A DNA stretch of 14,099 nucleotides from positions 1 to 14,099 of the forward strand of contig CAYZXU010000061.1 of the NCBI GenBank assembly GCA_964482535.1. The letters are read 5' to 3'. This document shows positions 7,167 to 14,099 of the stretch, piece after piece. Each line of letters opens with the position of its first letter. Positions within the stretch are counted from its first letter, which is position 1. The notes under the pieces are model-generated. The model worked only from the letters and a program-made list of their open reading frames with translations. It had not been told where the DNA came from and did not search any database. The stretch comes from CAYZXU01 sp964482535 (lineage in GTDB: Bacteria > Desulfobacterota > Desulfobacteria > Desulfobacterales > BuS5). The position numbers and the translations under genes were made by a program.

Positions 7167-8639
7167 TTAACTTTTTGCTGTGTCATAAACGATTTTGTTT
7201 TCCCCTGGCATCATTTTGCTGTCAGACTCAATAGTTATACTAAGATTGCGGTTATGCTCAAGCTCAAGGAGTTCTTTTCTCTTTTTGTTTAAAAGATATT
7301 CAGCAAGCTCAACTGGAAGAACGCATTTTGCTGAGGTGATATTATCTTTCAAAGTCTCTAAGCTCAACTTTCTTAAAAAGCCAAGCCCCAATGTCTCAGT
7401 AGAGGGGGTAAGACCTTTGCCCCCACAGTATTTGCACTGCTCGAAACTGATAAATTCAATGGATGGTCTGAGCCTTTGCCTGGACATTTCAATAAGTCCG
7501 AATCTTGAAGTTCTTCCAACTTTTGTTTTAGCCTTATCTGTTTTTAAATGAGATCTCAGCGCCCTTTCAACATCTGCTTTATGTTTTGATTCTCTCATAT
7601 CAATGAAATCTATTACAATAAGGCCGCCAAGGTCTCTTAGTCTGATTTGGCGGGCCAGTTCTTCAGCAGCTTCGAGGTTAGTGGATAGAGCTGTTTTTTC
7701 TATTGTTATATTTTTTGTGGCTTTTCCGGAATTAACATCTATGGTGATCATCGCTTCTGTTTGTTCAATTATAATTGAACCACCTGATTTTAGATTAACG
7801 CGATTTTCAAATATTGACGAAATTTGCTGTTCAAGCTCATATTTAGTAAAAATGGGCTTTTCGCCTTTATAGAGTTTTACAATTTTTGTATGCTTGGGAG
7901 AGATAACTTTAATAAAATCTTTAACCTCTCGATAAACCGTGGAGTCATCCACTAAAATTTCAGTAACATCAGGTGTAAAGTAGTCTCTTAAGGATCGCAG
8001 CACAAGGCTTCTTTCCTTGTATAAAAAAGCGGGCGCTTTAATTTTTAACACATTTTGATTGATTTTTTTCCAAAGCCTCAAGAGATAACTAAGATCTTTA
8101 GAAAGGGTTGTTTTGCTGCAGTCTACCCCTGCAGTTCGAACAATTATTCCGTATTTATCAGGAATTTTCAGTTCACCAACAATTTTTTTAAGCCGTTGTC
8201 TCTCTTCCTCGCCATCGATTTGCCTGGAGATACCCTTATTTTTACTTCCAGGCATAAGAACAAGATGTCTGCCTGCGAGAGAAATATAGGTTGTGAGCAT
8301 AGCTCCTTTTTTCATAAAGGGGTCCTTGGTTACCTGTACAATAAGCTCCTGCCCCTGTTTAACCAGATTGTCGATGGACTTTTTTCCTGAAGGATTATCT
8401 TTGAAATAATCACTGTGAATCTCATTTTTTTGCAAAAACCCGTTTCGCTCGGCGCCATAATCAACAAAGACTGACTGAAGCGCAGGCTCAATACGAATAA
8501 TAACCCCTTTATAAATATTGCCCCGGGTGATTTTCTTGGCGGCTTTTTCAATATGAAATTCCACGAGCTTATTGTCTTTAATATCCGCCATGCGCGATTC
8601 TTCTGAATTTATGGCATTGATGAGGATTTTTCTAGTCAT
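7167..8639 (-). CDS. rng: Ribonuclease G (RNase E/G family)
   Basis: This endoribonuclease cuts AU-rich single-stranded RNA, matures the 5' end of 16S rRNA and takes part in mRNA decay. The 490-residue product matches the compact RNase G size and lacks the long C-terminal scaffold of RNase E. It has an N-terminal S1 domain (NIYKGVIIRIEPALQSVFVD, 41-60; YGAERNGFLQ, 61-70). The catalytic metal ligands fall at Asp301 (ITIDVNSGK) and Asp344 (IVIDFIDM), and the Zn-link motif CKYCGGKG at 402-409. E. coli RNase E has these at D303, D346 and C404/C407, so spacing is conserved. The ATG at 8637-8639 has no convincing Shine-Dalgarno site. It lies 89 nt after rsmG, another 16S rRNA gene, and has a candidate promoter of its own. 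Confidence 0.96.
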   Translation of the reverse strand: MTRKILINAINSEESRMADIKDNKLVEFHIEKAAKKITRGNIYKGVIIRIEPALQSVFVDYGAERNGFLQKNEIHSDYFKDNPSGKKSIDNLVKQGQELIVQVTKDPFMKKGAMLTTYISLAGRHLVLMPGSKNKGISRQIDGEEERQRLKKIVGELKIPDKYGIIVRTAGVDCSKTTLSKDLSYLLRLWKKINQNVLKIKAPAFLYKERSLVLRSLRDYFTPDVTEILVDDSTVYREVKDFIKVISPKHTKIVKLYKGEKPIFTKYELEQQISSIFENRVNLKSGGSIIIEQTEAMITIDVNSGKATKNITIEKTALSTNLEAAEELARQIRLRDLGGLIVIDFIDMRESKHKADVERALRSHLKTDKAKTKVGRTSRFGLIEMSRQRLRPSIEFISFEQCKYCGGKGLTPSTETLGLGFLRKLSLETLKDNITSAKCVLPVELAEYLLNKKRKELLELEHNRNLSITIESDSKMMPGENKIVYDTAKS

Positions 8640-8683
8640 AGAAATATTCTTTTTTTAAGTTTAGGTTAAAATAAATTTTCATA

Positions 8684-8712
8684 AAAATATGAGATTATTA
8701 TATTCAAGTCAA
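8684..8712 (-). promoter_or_regulatory. Candidate promoter for rng
   Basis: TTGACT (8707-8712) and TATTTT (8684-8689) on the minus strand are spaced by 17 nt in the very AT-rich gap between rsmG and rng. The -10 is poor and such AT-rich DNA gives chance matches, so rng may simply be read through from the upstream genes. Confidence 0.35.
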
Positions 8713-8728
8713 ATCTTTTTTGCAAAGT

Positions 8729-9427
8729 TTAAGCTTTTAAGATGGTTTGTTTGAGCATGACAACTGTTCTTTTGGCTCCAATAAACGGCAGGGCATACTT
8801 TTTTGTGGTTATGCGCAAACCCTTTGTGTCAATTTCTTTAGAGGTCTTATTTAATAATAATGAAAACGAATCAACTTCTTTGTCTATGCAAAGGCCTTTC
8901 ATGGCAATAATTGTCCCGTTTTCCGCAAGCAATGGAAGGCTTTTTTCAACAATATTTTTCAAAGAAGAAAAAGCACGGCAAATAATGATATCAAAAGGTT
9001 TAAAATTAGTATCATTAAAAAATAATTCTGCACGTACGTGGTGCGCTGTAATATTTTTCAGATTTAAACTTCTTATTATATGTTTTAAAAAGCTAACCTT
9101 TTTGCGGGAGGAATCTATTAAAGTAAAACTAATATCAGGGAGTATAATTTTAAGTGGAATCCCCGGGAAACCTCCGCCTGACCCCATGTCTAAAATAGAA
9201 AAAAAACCTTTTGGCATTAAAGAAACCGGATAGATTGAATCTATATAGTGCTTGACTGCTATTTCAAAGGGGTCTGTTATAGATGTAAGGTTAACTGTTT
9301 TGTTCCATTGGATGAGTTCATCAGCGTGGGCAGCAAAAAGTTTGACGCTTTTTTGATCTATATTGATATTAAGGGCTTTAGCGCCTTTTATTATTGTTTT
9401 TTCCCACTCTGTTGAGCCGATTATCAT
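8729..9427 (-). CDS. rsmG: 16S rRNA (guanine-N7)-methyltransferase RsmG (GidB)
   Basis: RsmG methylates N7 of G527 (E. coli numbering) in the 530 loop of 16S rRNA using S-adenosylmethionine, and its loss is known to give low-level streptomycin resistance. The 232-residue product has the family's NLTSI at 46-50, the SAM-binding motif ILDMGSGGGFPGIPLKI at 78-94, the acidic motif TLIDSSRKK at 102-110, and CRAFSSL at 150-156. Length is slightly above the usual 205-220. The ATG at 9425-9427 overlaps the stop of the chloride channel gene (ATGA), implying coupled translation. It is not next to mnmG or parAB, where it often sits. Confidence 0.95.
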   Translation of the reverse strand: MIIGSTEWEKTIIKGAKALNINIDQKSVKLFAAHADELIQWNKTVNLTSITDPFEIAVKHYIDSIYPVSLMPKGFFSILDMGSGGGFPGIPLKIILPDISFTLIDSSRKKVSFLKHIIRSLNLKNITAHHVRAELFFNDTNFKPFDIIICRAFSSLKNIVEKSLPLLAENGTIIAMKGLCIDKEVDSFSLLLNKTSKEIDTKGLRITTKKYALPFIGAKRTVVMLKQTILKA

Positions 9428-11250
9428 TTGTCGGAAATACCGCTTTTTAAATTATGCAAACGCTGATTATACATTGCTATAACATCCCTTCTGCTTAACA
9501 TGCCTATAAGGATACCATTGTCTTTATCTTCAACAACAGGAAGGCTGTCAATGTTTTTTATGGTGCATTTTTGAAGAGCAGTATTAAGTGTGTCTGAAAG
9601 TGTAATTGTAATGATATCGGATGTGCAGATATCATTCATTACCACCAGATCCCCGATTCCTTTGGAAAAGAGCACCCCTCTTATATCTGTGCTGGAAAAT
9701 ATACCCACAAGCCTTTTATTCTGGTTAACGACAGGGAAATAATGCTGTTTTGTTTCTGAAAAATACTTTTTAAAATCTGAAAAAGTCATGTTCTGGGGTA
9801 TAAGATCAACTTTTTTTATGCTTTCCAGCAAATGTTCAACCTTGATGGTTTCAAGAATGTCCACCAAAAACTCACCTGCATGGGCAGGTGAATCAATTTT
9901 ACTCTTCACCTGTTTTTCATATATCGTCCATTTTTGAGATATAAGATATGAAACAGAACATACTAACAGACTGGGCAAAAGAAGATGATATGAATTTGTC
10001 ATCTCACTTACAAAAATTATAGTGGAAATAGGTGTGTTTGAAACAGCAGTAAAAAAACCCGCCATTCCAACTATTACAAATGAGCCTGGATTTGTAACAA
10101 TGCCCGGTATCGCCATGTGGAATATTTTGCCTATAACTCCGCCTATGGCTCCTCCGATTACAATTGAAGGCCCGAAAACGCCTCCACTGCCTCCTGAACC
10201 TATGGAAAATGATGTTGTAAGAATTTTTCCAAAACCCAGACATAAAAGAAAAGGAATGGTTAATTCATTAAAAATAGCCTTTTGCGCAAAACCATATCCG
10301 AAAGCCAGGGTCTGAGGCAGAAAAAAACCTATAATGCCTGTGCATAATCCGCCGATAACAGGCTTGATATGATTCGGGATATTCATGGATTTAAAGATAC
10401 TTGTAATGCCGTAAAATGATTTAACGTAAACCAGGCCTGTTAAGGATAAAGTAACGGCAAGTACAATATAGGGGCCGAGCTCCAGGGGGTTTCTAAATGT
10501 TAAAGAAGGGGAATCGAACAGGGAGCCCCATCCAAAAACCAGGCAAAACAGGCAATATGCCACAACAGAAGATATGCCTGCCGGAATAATGACTTCTGAT
10601 TCAAACTCAGGGTCTTTGTACAGTACTTCTGCGGCAAAAAGAGCGCCTGCAAGAGGCGCTCGGAAAATACTCCCTACGCCGGCTCCTATGCCGGCTGCCA
10701 TCATTATCCTGCGGGAACGATGGGAAAGTTTCAGTTTTGTGGCAAGCAATGAGCCAAAGCCTGCGCCTATCTGTGCTATGGGGCCCTCTCTTCCTCCAGA
10801 TCCTCCGGTTGTCAGGGTAATGGCCGACGCAACTGTTTTGATAACAGGAACCCTGCCTCTTATGAACCCCCCTTTTCTGTGGTAAGAATCTATGGCAGCA
10901 TCCGTGCCATGCCCTTCAGCTTCAGGAGCAAAAGTATAAACAAGCCACCCGCTTAATATCCCTCCTGCAGCAGGAAGAAAAAGCAGAATCCATTTATTGA
11001 AAGATGTGCCTGTGGGAGTGAACAGGTGCTCTTCACCAGTCGGAGCAGGAGGTCTGTATCCTGCAATCAAATCCATAAAATAATGGCTGCCAAGCTGGCA
11101 AAGGTAATGAAAAAGAATGGAACCTGTGCCCGCAATTAAACCGATTAAAACAAAATAGAATGCCCATCTTGTTGCATAGGCATAATTTATTTTTCTGATA
11201 CTGTCTAAGGAATTCGATAGTACTCTGTTTTTAAATTTTAAATTTACCAT
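9424..11250 (-). CDS. CLC-family chloride channel/transporter with CBS-domain pair
   Basis: This is an inner-membrane anion channel or antiporter of the CLC family. The 608-residue product has the membrane core at about 28-445 and a pair of CBS domains at about 480-600 (YFPVVNQNKRLVGIFSSTD and SLPVVEDKDNGILIGMLSRRD), which in this family bind nucleotides and regulate gating. Filter motifs are GHGTD (113-117) in place of GSGIP, GREGP (153-157) with the gating Glu155, and GSGGSGGVFGPS (351-362). After PLAGALFAAEVL (199-210) the position matching E. coli Glu203, the internal proton glutamate, appears to be Val209, as in channel-type CLCs. The ATG at 11248-11250 lies 7 nt after the aminotransferase stop, and the end overlaps rsmG by 4 nt. 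Ion selectivity cannot be read directly from the sequence. Confidence 0.93.
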   Translation of the reverse strand: MVNLKFKNRVLSNSLDSIRKINYAYATRWAFYFVLIGLIAGTGSILFHYLCQLGSHYFMDLIAGYRPPAPTGEEHLFTPTGTSFNKWILLFLPAAGGILSGWLVYTFAPEAEGHGTDAAIDSYHRKGGFIRGRVPVIKTVASAITLTTGGSGGREGPIAQIGAGFGSLLATKLKLSHRSRRIMMAAGIGAGVGSIFRAPLAGALFAAEVLYKDPEFESEVIIPAGISSVVAYCLFCLVFGWGSLFDSPSLTFRNPLELGPYIVLAVTLSLTGLVYVKSFYGITSIFKSMNIPNHIKPVIGGLCTGIIGFFLPQTLAFGYGFAQKAIFNELTIPFLLCLGFGKILTTSFSIGSGGSGGVFGPSIVIGGAIGGVIGKIFHMAIPGIVTNPGSFVIVGMAGFFTAVSNTPISTIIFVSEMTNSYHLLLPSLLVCSVSYLISQKWTIYEKQVKSKIDSPAHAGEFLVDILETIKVEHLLESIKKVDLIPQNMTFSDFKKYFSETKQHYFPVVNQNKRLVGIFSSTDIRGVLFSKGIGDLVVMNDICTSDIITITLSDTLNTALQKCTIKNIDSLPVVEDKDNGILIGMLSRRDVIAMYNQRLHNLKSGISDK

Positions 11251-11257
11251 CTGGCTT

Positions 11258-12571
11258 TTATAGTAATTGAAGGTCCTTAACTCCGCTTAAAACAATATCA
11301 AACAAAGTTTTGGTATCTTTTTCCTCCAGGCTTGAAAATGCCACTCTTAAATTATAATCATCAATTGCTATAAGGCCAACGCCGTATTTATCAAGCAAAT
11401 GGACTCTAAGCTTTTCGGCATTTACAGTTTTGAGTTTAATGCACATAAAATAACCGGAGTTAAAAGGATAAACATCCCAAGCCTCATTATATTTTGAATC
11501 GGAAAGAACCTCTTTAACCCTTTTGGCTCTTTTTTCTAATATATCAAATTTTTCTTTTTTTTCAATCTGATAATTTTCATTCTGCATTGATCTCAAAACA
11601 ATTGTCTGGCTCAGATGTGATGCGTTTGATATTGACCCCCTAACACAGCCGGCGGTCTTTTTTTCCAAAGCCTCAAAAAAAATTTCAGGGTTGCTGCCAC
11701 ATAAGCAGCCGTAAGTGACAAAACCGACTCTTAAGCCCCATACAAAATTTTCTTTGGTTGCTCCATCAAGCTTCACAGCAAGGAGCCTGGGATGCAGGTT
11801 ACATAATCTTGCAAAAAGGGATTCTTTAATTGCTTCCTGTTCATAAAACAGTCCAAAATAAGCGTCATCGCAAACTGCAATTACATTGGTCCCTTTTTCT
11901 GCTGTTTCAGAAAGTATTTTTACAATACTGTTTCCCTCTTCCTCTGTTACGGTATAACCGGTGGGGTTATGGGGAAAGTTAAGAAGCACTGTGATTTTAT
12001 CGTTATCTGCAGCCTCTTTTTTTACTCTGTCCTCAAAGGCTGCTATATTAAACCTGCCGTTTTCTGTAAATATGGGAAATTTTTTTATGCGGGCATGTTT
12101 TCTAATATCCAGAATAAGGTTATAATTCCCCCACATCATATCCGGCGATATTATTACATCATCAGGATCTATCCATAAATCGGCAAATACACTGATTCCA
12201 TGGGTAATACCGCAGGTAACAACAGGAAGGCTTATGGGTGTTTTGCCAATAGAACTGTTTTTTTCAAAAAGCTCTTCCCGCCACTTTTTTCTTAATCCAG
12301 GAATTCCAAAAGATGGTGCATATGTTAATGATTCTTCAGGCTTAAGGTCTTTAAACGCTGACATCACAGAATCCAGATGCATGATCCTGCCTTTTTCAGT
12401 GGCTATTCCTATGGTTGCGTTAAGCTTGTGAGCTTTAACTTTTGCTTCAGCACTCTGGCTTAAAATTCCCTTTGGAAAAAAAATATTTTTTCCGATATCA
12501 GACAACATTTCCATAATACAGGGATTGCCTTTTTCAATAATTTCGTTGAGCTCTTTTGCTATAATATTCAT
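11258..12571 (-). CDS. PLP-dependent aminotransferase, class I/II fold
   Basis: This is a fold-type I pyridoxal-phosphate enzyme, most likely an amino acid aminotransferase. The 437-residue product shows the substrate-loop motif SLTYAPSFGIPGLRKKW (81-97), NFPHNPTGY (198-206) with the cofactor-contacting Asn202, DDAY (235-238) with the Asp that contacts the pyridine nitrogen, and Lys273 in DGATKENFVWGLRVGF as the Schiff-base lysine. Arg281 in GLRVGF and Arg409 (NLRVAF) match the conserved phosphate- and carboxylate-binding arginines. The conserved N-terminal KGILSQSAEAK (34-44) resembles a subgroup usually annotated only as an aminotransferase, so I assign no substrate. The ATG at 12569-12571 is the first gene after a good promoter and is followed within 7 nt by the CLC gene, probably in one transcript. 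A metabolic link to the CLC gene is not evident. Confidence 0.92.
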   Translation of the reverse strand: MNIIAKELNEIIEKGNPCIMEMLSDIGKNIFFPKGILSQSAEAKVKAHKLNATIGIATEKGRIMHLDSVMSAFKDLKPEESLTYAPSFGIPGLRKKWREELFEKNSSIGKTPISLPVVTCGITHGISVFADLWIDPDDVIISPDMMWGNYNLILDIRKHARIKKFPIFTENGRFNIAAFEDRVKKEAADNDKITVLLNFPHNPTGYTVTEEEGNSIVKILSETAEKGTNVIAVCDDAYFGLFYEQEAIKESLFARLCNLHPRLLAVKLDGATKENFVWGLRVGFVTYGCLCGSNPEIFFEALEKKTAGCVRGSISNASHLSQTIVLRSMQNENYQIEKKEKFDILEKRAKRVKEVLSDSKYNEAWDVYPFNSGYFMCIKLKTVNAEKLRVHLLDKYGVGLIAIDDYNLRVAFSSLEEKDTKTLFDIVLSGVKDLQLL

Positions 12572-12657
12572 ATATACTGCTTTCTAATAAAAAATTATTA
12601 ATAATACATGCATCACCATGAAAAAAACATGCCTCTTTTAAAAAAAGATAACGGCAT

Positions 12658-12685
12658 ATTATATTTTACGAAAAAAAAAAGTCAA
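12658..12685 (-). promoter_or_regulatory. Sigma-70-type promoter of the aminotransferase-CLC-rsmG operon
   Basis: On the minus strand TTGACT (12680-12685) and a perfect TATAAT (12658-12663) are spaced by 16 nt, with a T-rich spacer. The predicted start near 12651 gives an untranslated leader of about 80 nt. It is the best promoter match in the window. Confidence 0.7.
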
Positions 12686-12769
12686 GGGAAAACTGATTTG
12701 AGGATAAACTAAAGATTATAGAATTAAAAAATCAAAAAAAGATTTTTATGTGGGAGAGAAAGAGTCCAT

Positions 12770-13092
12770 TTAAATGTGGCCATGAATTGCAAAATGCAAC
12801 TTGTTCTGTACCTTTGCAAAAAAGGCTTTGGTGGTCGGGGCATCCTTGTTGTAATCCATGCTGGTAGCATAAATATCGGTAATCTTCTGATAAAACTTCC
12901 GTTCACTCAGCCGAATCTCCCGGATTTCTTCCAAAAGCCGTTCAAAGTAATCCTCGCCAAGAAACGTACCATTTCCCATGCGCTTTTTGTCCAGCACATA
13001 GCCCTTGATGGCAAACTCCCGCAATACTTGAGTAGCCCACTGGCGGAATTGGGTTGCCCGAACCGAGTTACCCGATAACCAGCCAAAAACTT
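12770..13092 (-). pseudogene. RhuM-family (virulence protein RhuM) gene remnant
   Basis: The open part from 13024 down to the TAA at 12770-12772 encodes LREFAIKGYVLDKKRMG, FLGEDYFERLLEEIREIR, YQKITDIYATSMDY and FFAKVQNKLHFAIHGH. These are hallmarks of the middle of RhuM proteins, which occur on pathogenicity islands and other mobile DNA and have unknown biochemistry. The same frame continues upstream without a start codon as NSVRATQFRQWATQ. One frame over, just ahead, it reads FLAGYRV, so the family's usual GYRVNS block is split by what looks like a single missing A at about 13068-13070. Upstream of that a TGA closes the frame, and downstream the normal continuation after HGH is absent. Both ends and the reading frame are therefore lost. 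No start with a ribosome site is visible. It is flanked by a terminator hairpin and AT-rich DNA. Confidence 0.82.
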
Positions 13093-13104
13093 TAAACTAC
13101 TTCA

Positions 13105-13138
13105 CCGACTAAAAAAACGCATCCGCGTTTTTGGTCGG
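13105..13138 (-). terminator. Intrinsic terminator after the SDR gene
   Basis: A hairpin with arms AAAAACGC and GCGTTTTT around a 4-nt loop (13113-13132) is extended by outer pairs CCGAC/GTCGG (13105-13109 and 13134-13138). On the minus strand the 3' arm forms a run of seven T, the classic A-stem-T terminator layout, about 40 nt past the SDR stop. The symmetry means it could work in both directions. The recognisable RhuM homology ends just to its left. Confidence 0.65.
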
Positions 13139-13178
13139 GTTGATTGCTTTGATACGTTTCTTTCAGCAAGAATATGTA

Positions 13179-14093
13179 TTACCAGTCAATGGGAAAATAA
13201 TCCTTTAAAAATTTACCACACCAGTGCTTACCGGTATTGATTCCATCAAAAAATGGATCACATATTCGTGCTGCACCATCAACAATATCCAAAGGCGGCT
13301 GGAAATCATGTATTTCCTGTTTGAGTTTAGATAGTTGGACAGGGTCTTCATCAGTTACCCAGCCGGTATCCACTGCATTCATGAAAACACCATATTTTGC
13401 AAGCTCACTGGCAGAAGTATGGGTCAACATATTTAGTGCTGCTTTTGCCATATTTGTGTGTGGATGACGCTCTCCTTTTTTAAAACGATAAAACTTGCCT
13501 TCCATTGCAGAGACATTGACAATATGTTTTTGTCCGGTACACTCTTTTTTCATTAACGGTATCAGTTTATTACATAACACAAAAGGTGCAACTGAATTAA
13601 TAAGTTGTATTTCAAGCATTTCAACAGTTTGAATTTCACCAAGTTTAAGCCGCCAACTGTTGTTGGTCCTTAAATCAACCTGCTGCAAATCAACGTCCAA
13701 CTCACCCTTGGGGAAAACAGTATCTGAGGGTAACGTGTTATCATACACATAGGGTATTTGGGATAGTTGTGCAGATTTTCTTAACCCTATACCCGGTTGT
13801 TTCCCATGCCAGGCAACAGGAATATCAGGATCTGATTCCAAATTGGGACTTGCAAAAGAGTCTAATTTGGCAGTACACAGGTGATAATTCATCATCAACT
13901 TTTGGACATCCGCAGGAAGCTCATTTACCACTTTAGTCTCATTGGGAATCAGATGAGCATAAAATCCTGGGGGACGGCGTACTGTTTGGGCTGCATTATT
14001 GATTAAAATATCTAATCGCTCAAAGGTGTGTTCAATATGACTGCAAAAAATCTCCACACTCGGTGTATGTCGTAAATCAAGTCCATAAATATG
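13179..14093 (-). CDS. SDR-family oxidoreductase, N-terminus missing (partial or broken)
   Basis: The frame matches short-chain dehydrogenase/reductases, NAD(P)-dependent enzymes. Counting from the GTG at 14057, it has RLDILINNAAQTVRRPPGF at 14-32 (the NNA motif), VNVSAMEG at 180-187 with the likely active Ser183, and HTNMAKAALNM at 200-210, followed by VDTGWVTDE at 229-237. The cofactor-binding TGxxxGxG motif is absent. SDR-like sequence continues upstream of that GTG (YGLDLRHTPSVEIF), so the GTG is probably not the true start. The frame is then closed by a TGA at 14094-14096, a few bases from the window edge. Either a nonsense or frameshift mutation has broken the gene, or the upstream coding lies in another frame. 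The usual catalytic Tyr is replaced by Thr201, and about 100 extra residues follow the NNA motif. The substrate is unknown. Confidence 0.7.
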   Translation of the reverse strand, partial: HIYGLDLRHTPSVEIFCSHIEHTFERLDILINNAAQTVRRPPGFYAHLIPNETKVVNELPADVQKLMMNYHLCTAKLDSFASPNLESDPDIPVAWHGKQPGIGLRKSAQLSQIPYVYDNTLPSDTVFPKGELDVDLQQVDLRTNNSWRLKLGEIQTVEMLEIQLINSVAPFVLCNKLIPLMKKECTGQKHIVNVSAMEGKFYRFKKGERHPHTNMAKAALNMLTHTSASELAKYGVFMNAVDTGWVTDEDPVQLSKLKQEIHDFQPPLDIVDGAARICDPFFDGINTGKHWCGKFLKDYFPIDW

Positions 14094-14099
14094 TCATCG

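Noticed and set aside
8742..9233. Plus-strand open frame of 163 codons opposite rsmG
   Set aside because: It is antisense to a clear RsmG gene with intact motifs and shows no recognisable protein features, so it is a shadow frame.
11251..11257. Possible fluoride riboswitch ahead of the CLC gene
   Set aside because: Only 7 nt separate it from the aminotransferase, and no riboswitch-like motif is visible. The filter motifs also do not match the fluoride-specific CLC subgroup.
12621..12657. Attenuator-like hairpin (ATGCC/GGCAT plus TCTTTT/AAAAGA) followed by seven T in the aminotransferase leader
   Set aside because: The outer 5' arm lies between the -10 box and the expected transcription start, so transcripts from that promoter would not contain it. 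The stem also needs a 4-nt bulge. At most it could weakly stop read-through from the right.
12726..12748. AAAAATC/GATTTTT inverted repeat as a terminator for the RhuM remnant
   Set aside because: The pairing is almost entirely A-T in low-complexity DNA and would not form a stable hairpin.
12724..12906. Minus-strand 60-codon frame overlapping the RhuM remnant
   Set aside because: It is out of frame with the recognisable RhuM residues and has no family resemblance.
1..14099. CRISPR arrays, tRNA, rRNA or other structured RNA genes
   Set aside because: No regularly spaced repeats, cloverleaf-like segments or rRNA-like stretches were seen on either strand by eye.

Overview
The window is AT-rich bacterial chromosome with nearly every gene on the minus strand. 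Gene content and protein style suggest a Gram-negative, Desulfobacterales-like (Desulfobacterota, sulfate-reducer type) organism. That placement is inference from general resemblance (yajC-secD-secF-dprA-topA order, four zinc ribbons on TopA, RNase G and RsmG nearby), not from a search.

Read in the direction of transcription (high to low coordinates), the layout has four parts. (1) 14099-12770 is an accessory and decaying pocket. It holds a 5'-incomplete, divergent short-chain dehydrogenase with an in-frame TGA near the window edge, a terminator-like hairpin, and a RhuM-family fragment that has lost both ends and carries a frameshift. (2) 12685-7167 begins with a good sigma-70-type promoter, then a class I/II aminotransferase, a CLC-family chloride transporter with a CBS pair, and rsmG (16S rRNA methyltransferase). 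These are packed with a 7-nt gap and a 4-nt overlap. RNase G (rng) follows after 89 nt with a weaker promoter of its own. (3) 7128-305 is a housekeeping operon: promoter, a leader holding a GC-rich palindromic repeat, yajC-secD-secF (Sec translocon accessory complex), dprA (ssDNA/RecA loader) and topA (DNA topoisomerase I). It ends in a long-stem terminator followed by a T-run. (4) 1-308 is junk at the operon end: what looks like the tip of an IS21-type insertion sequence, with a 13-bp direct repeat, and a frameshifted plus-strand ORF of unknown function.

The core genes work in protein export (YajC/SecD/SecF), DNA processing and supercoiling (DprA/TopA) and ribosome or RNA maturation (RsmG/RNase G). 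I did not find a clearly new multi-gene system. The most unusual signals are a SecF about 46 residues longer than usual, apparently from an internal duplication of a membrane segment; a CLC protein lacking the internal proton-path glutamate; an SDR with Thr at the catalytic Tyr position plus a large internal insertion; and the decayed RhuM fragment.
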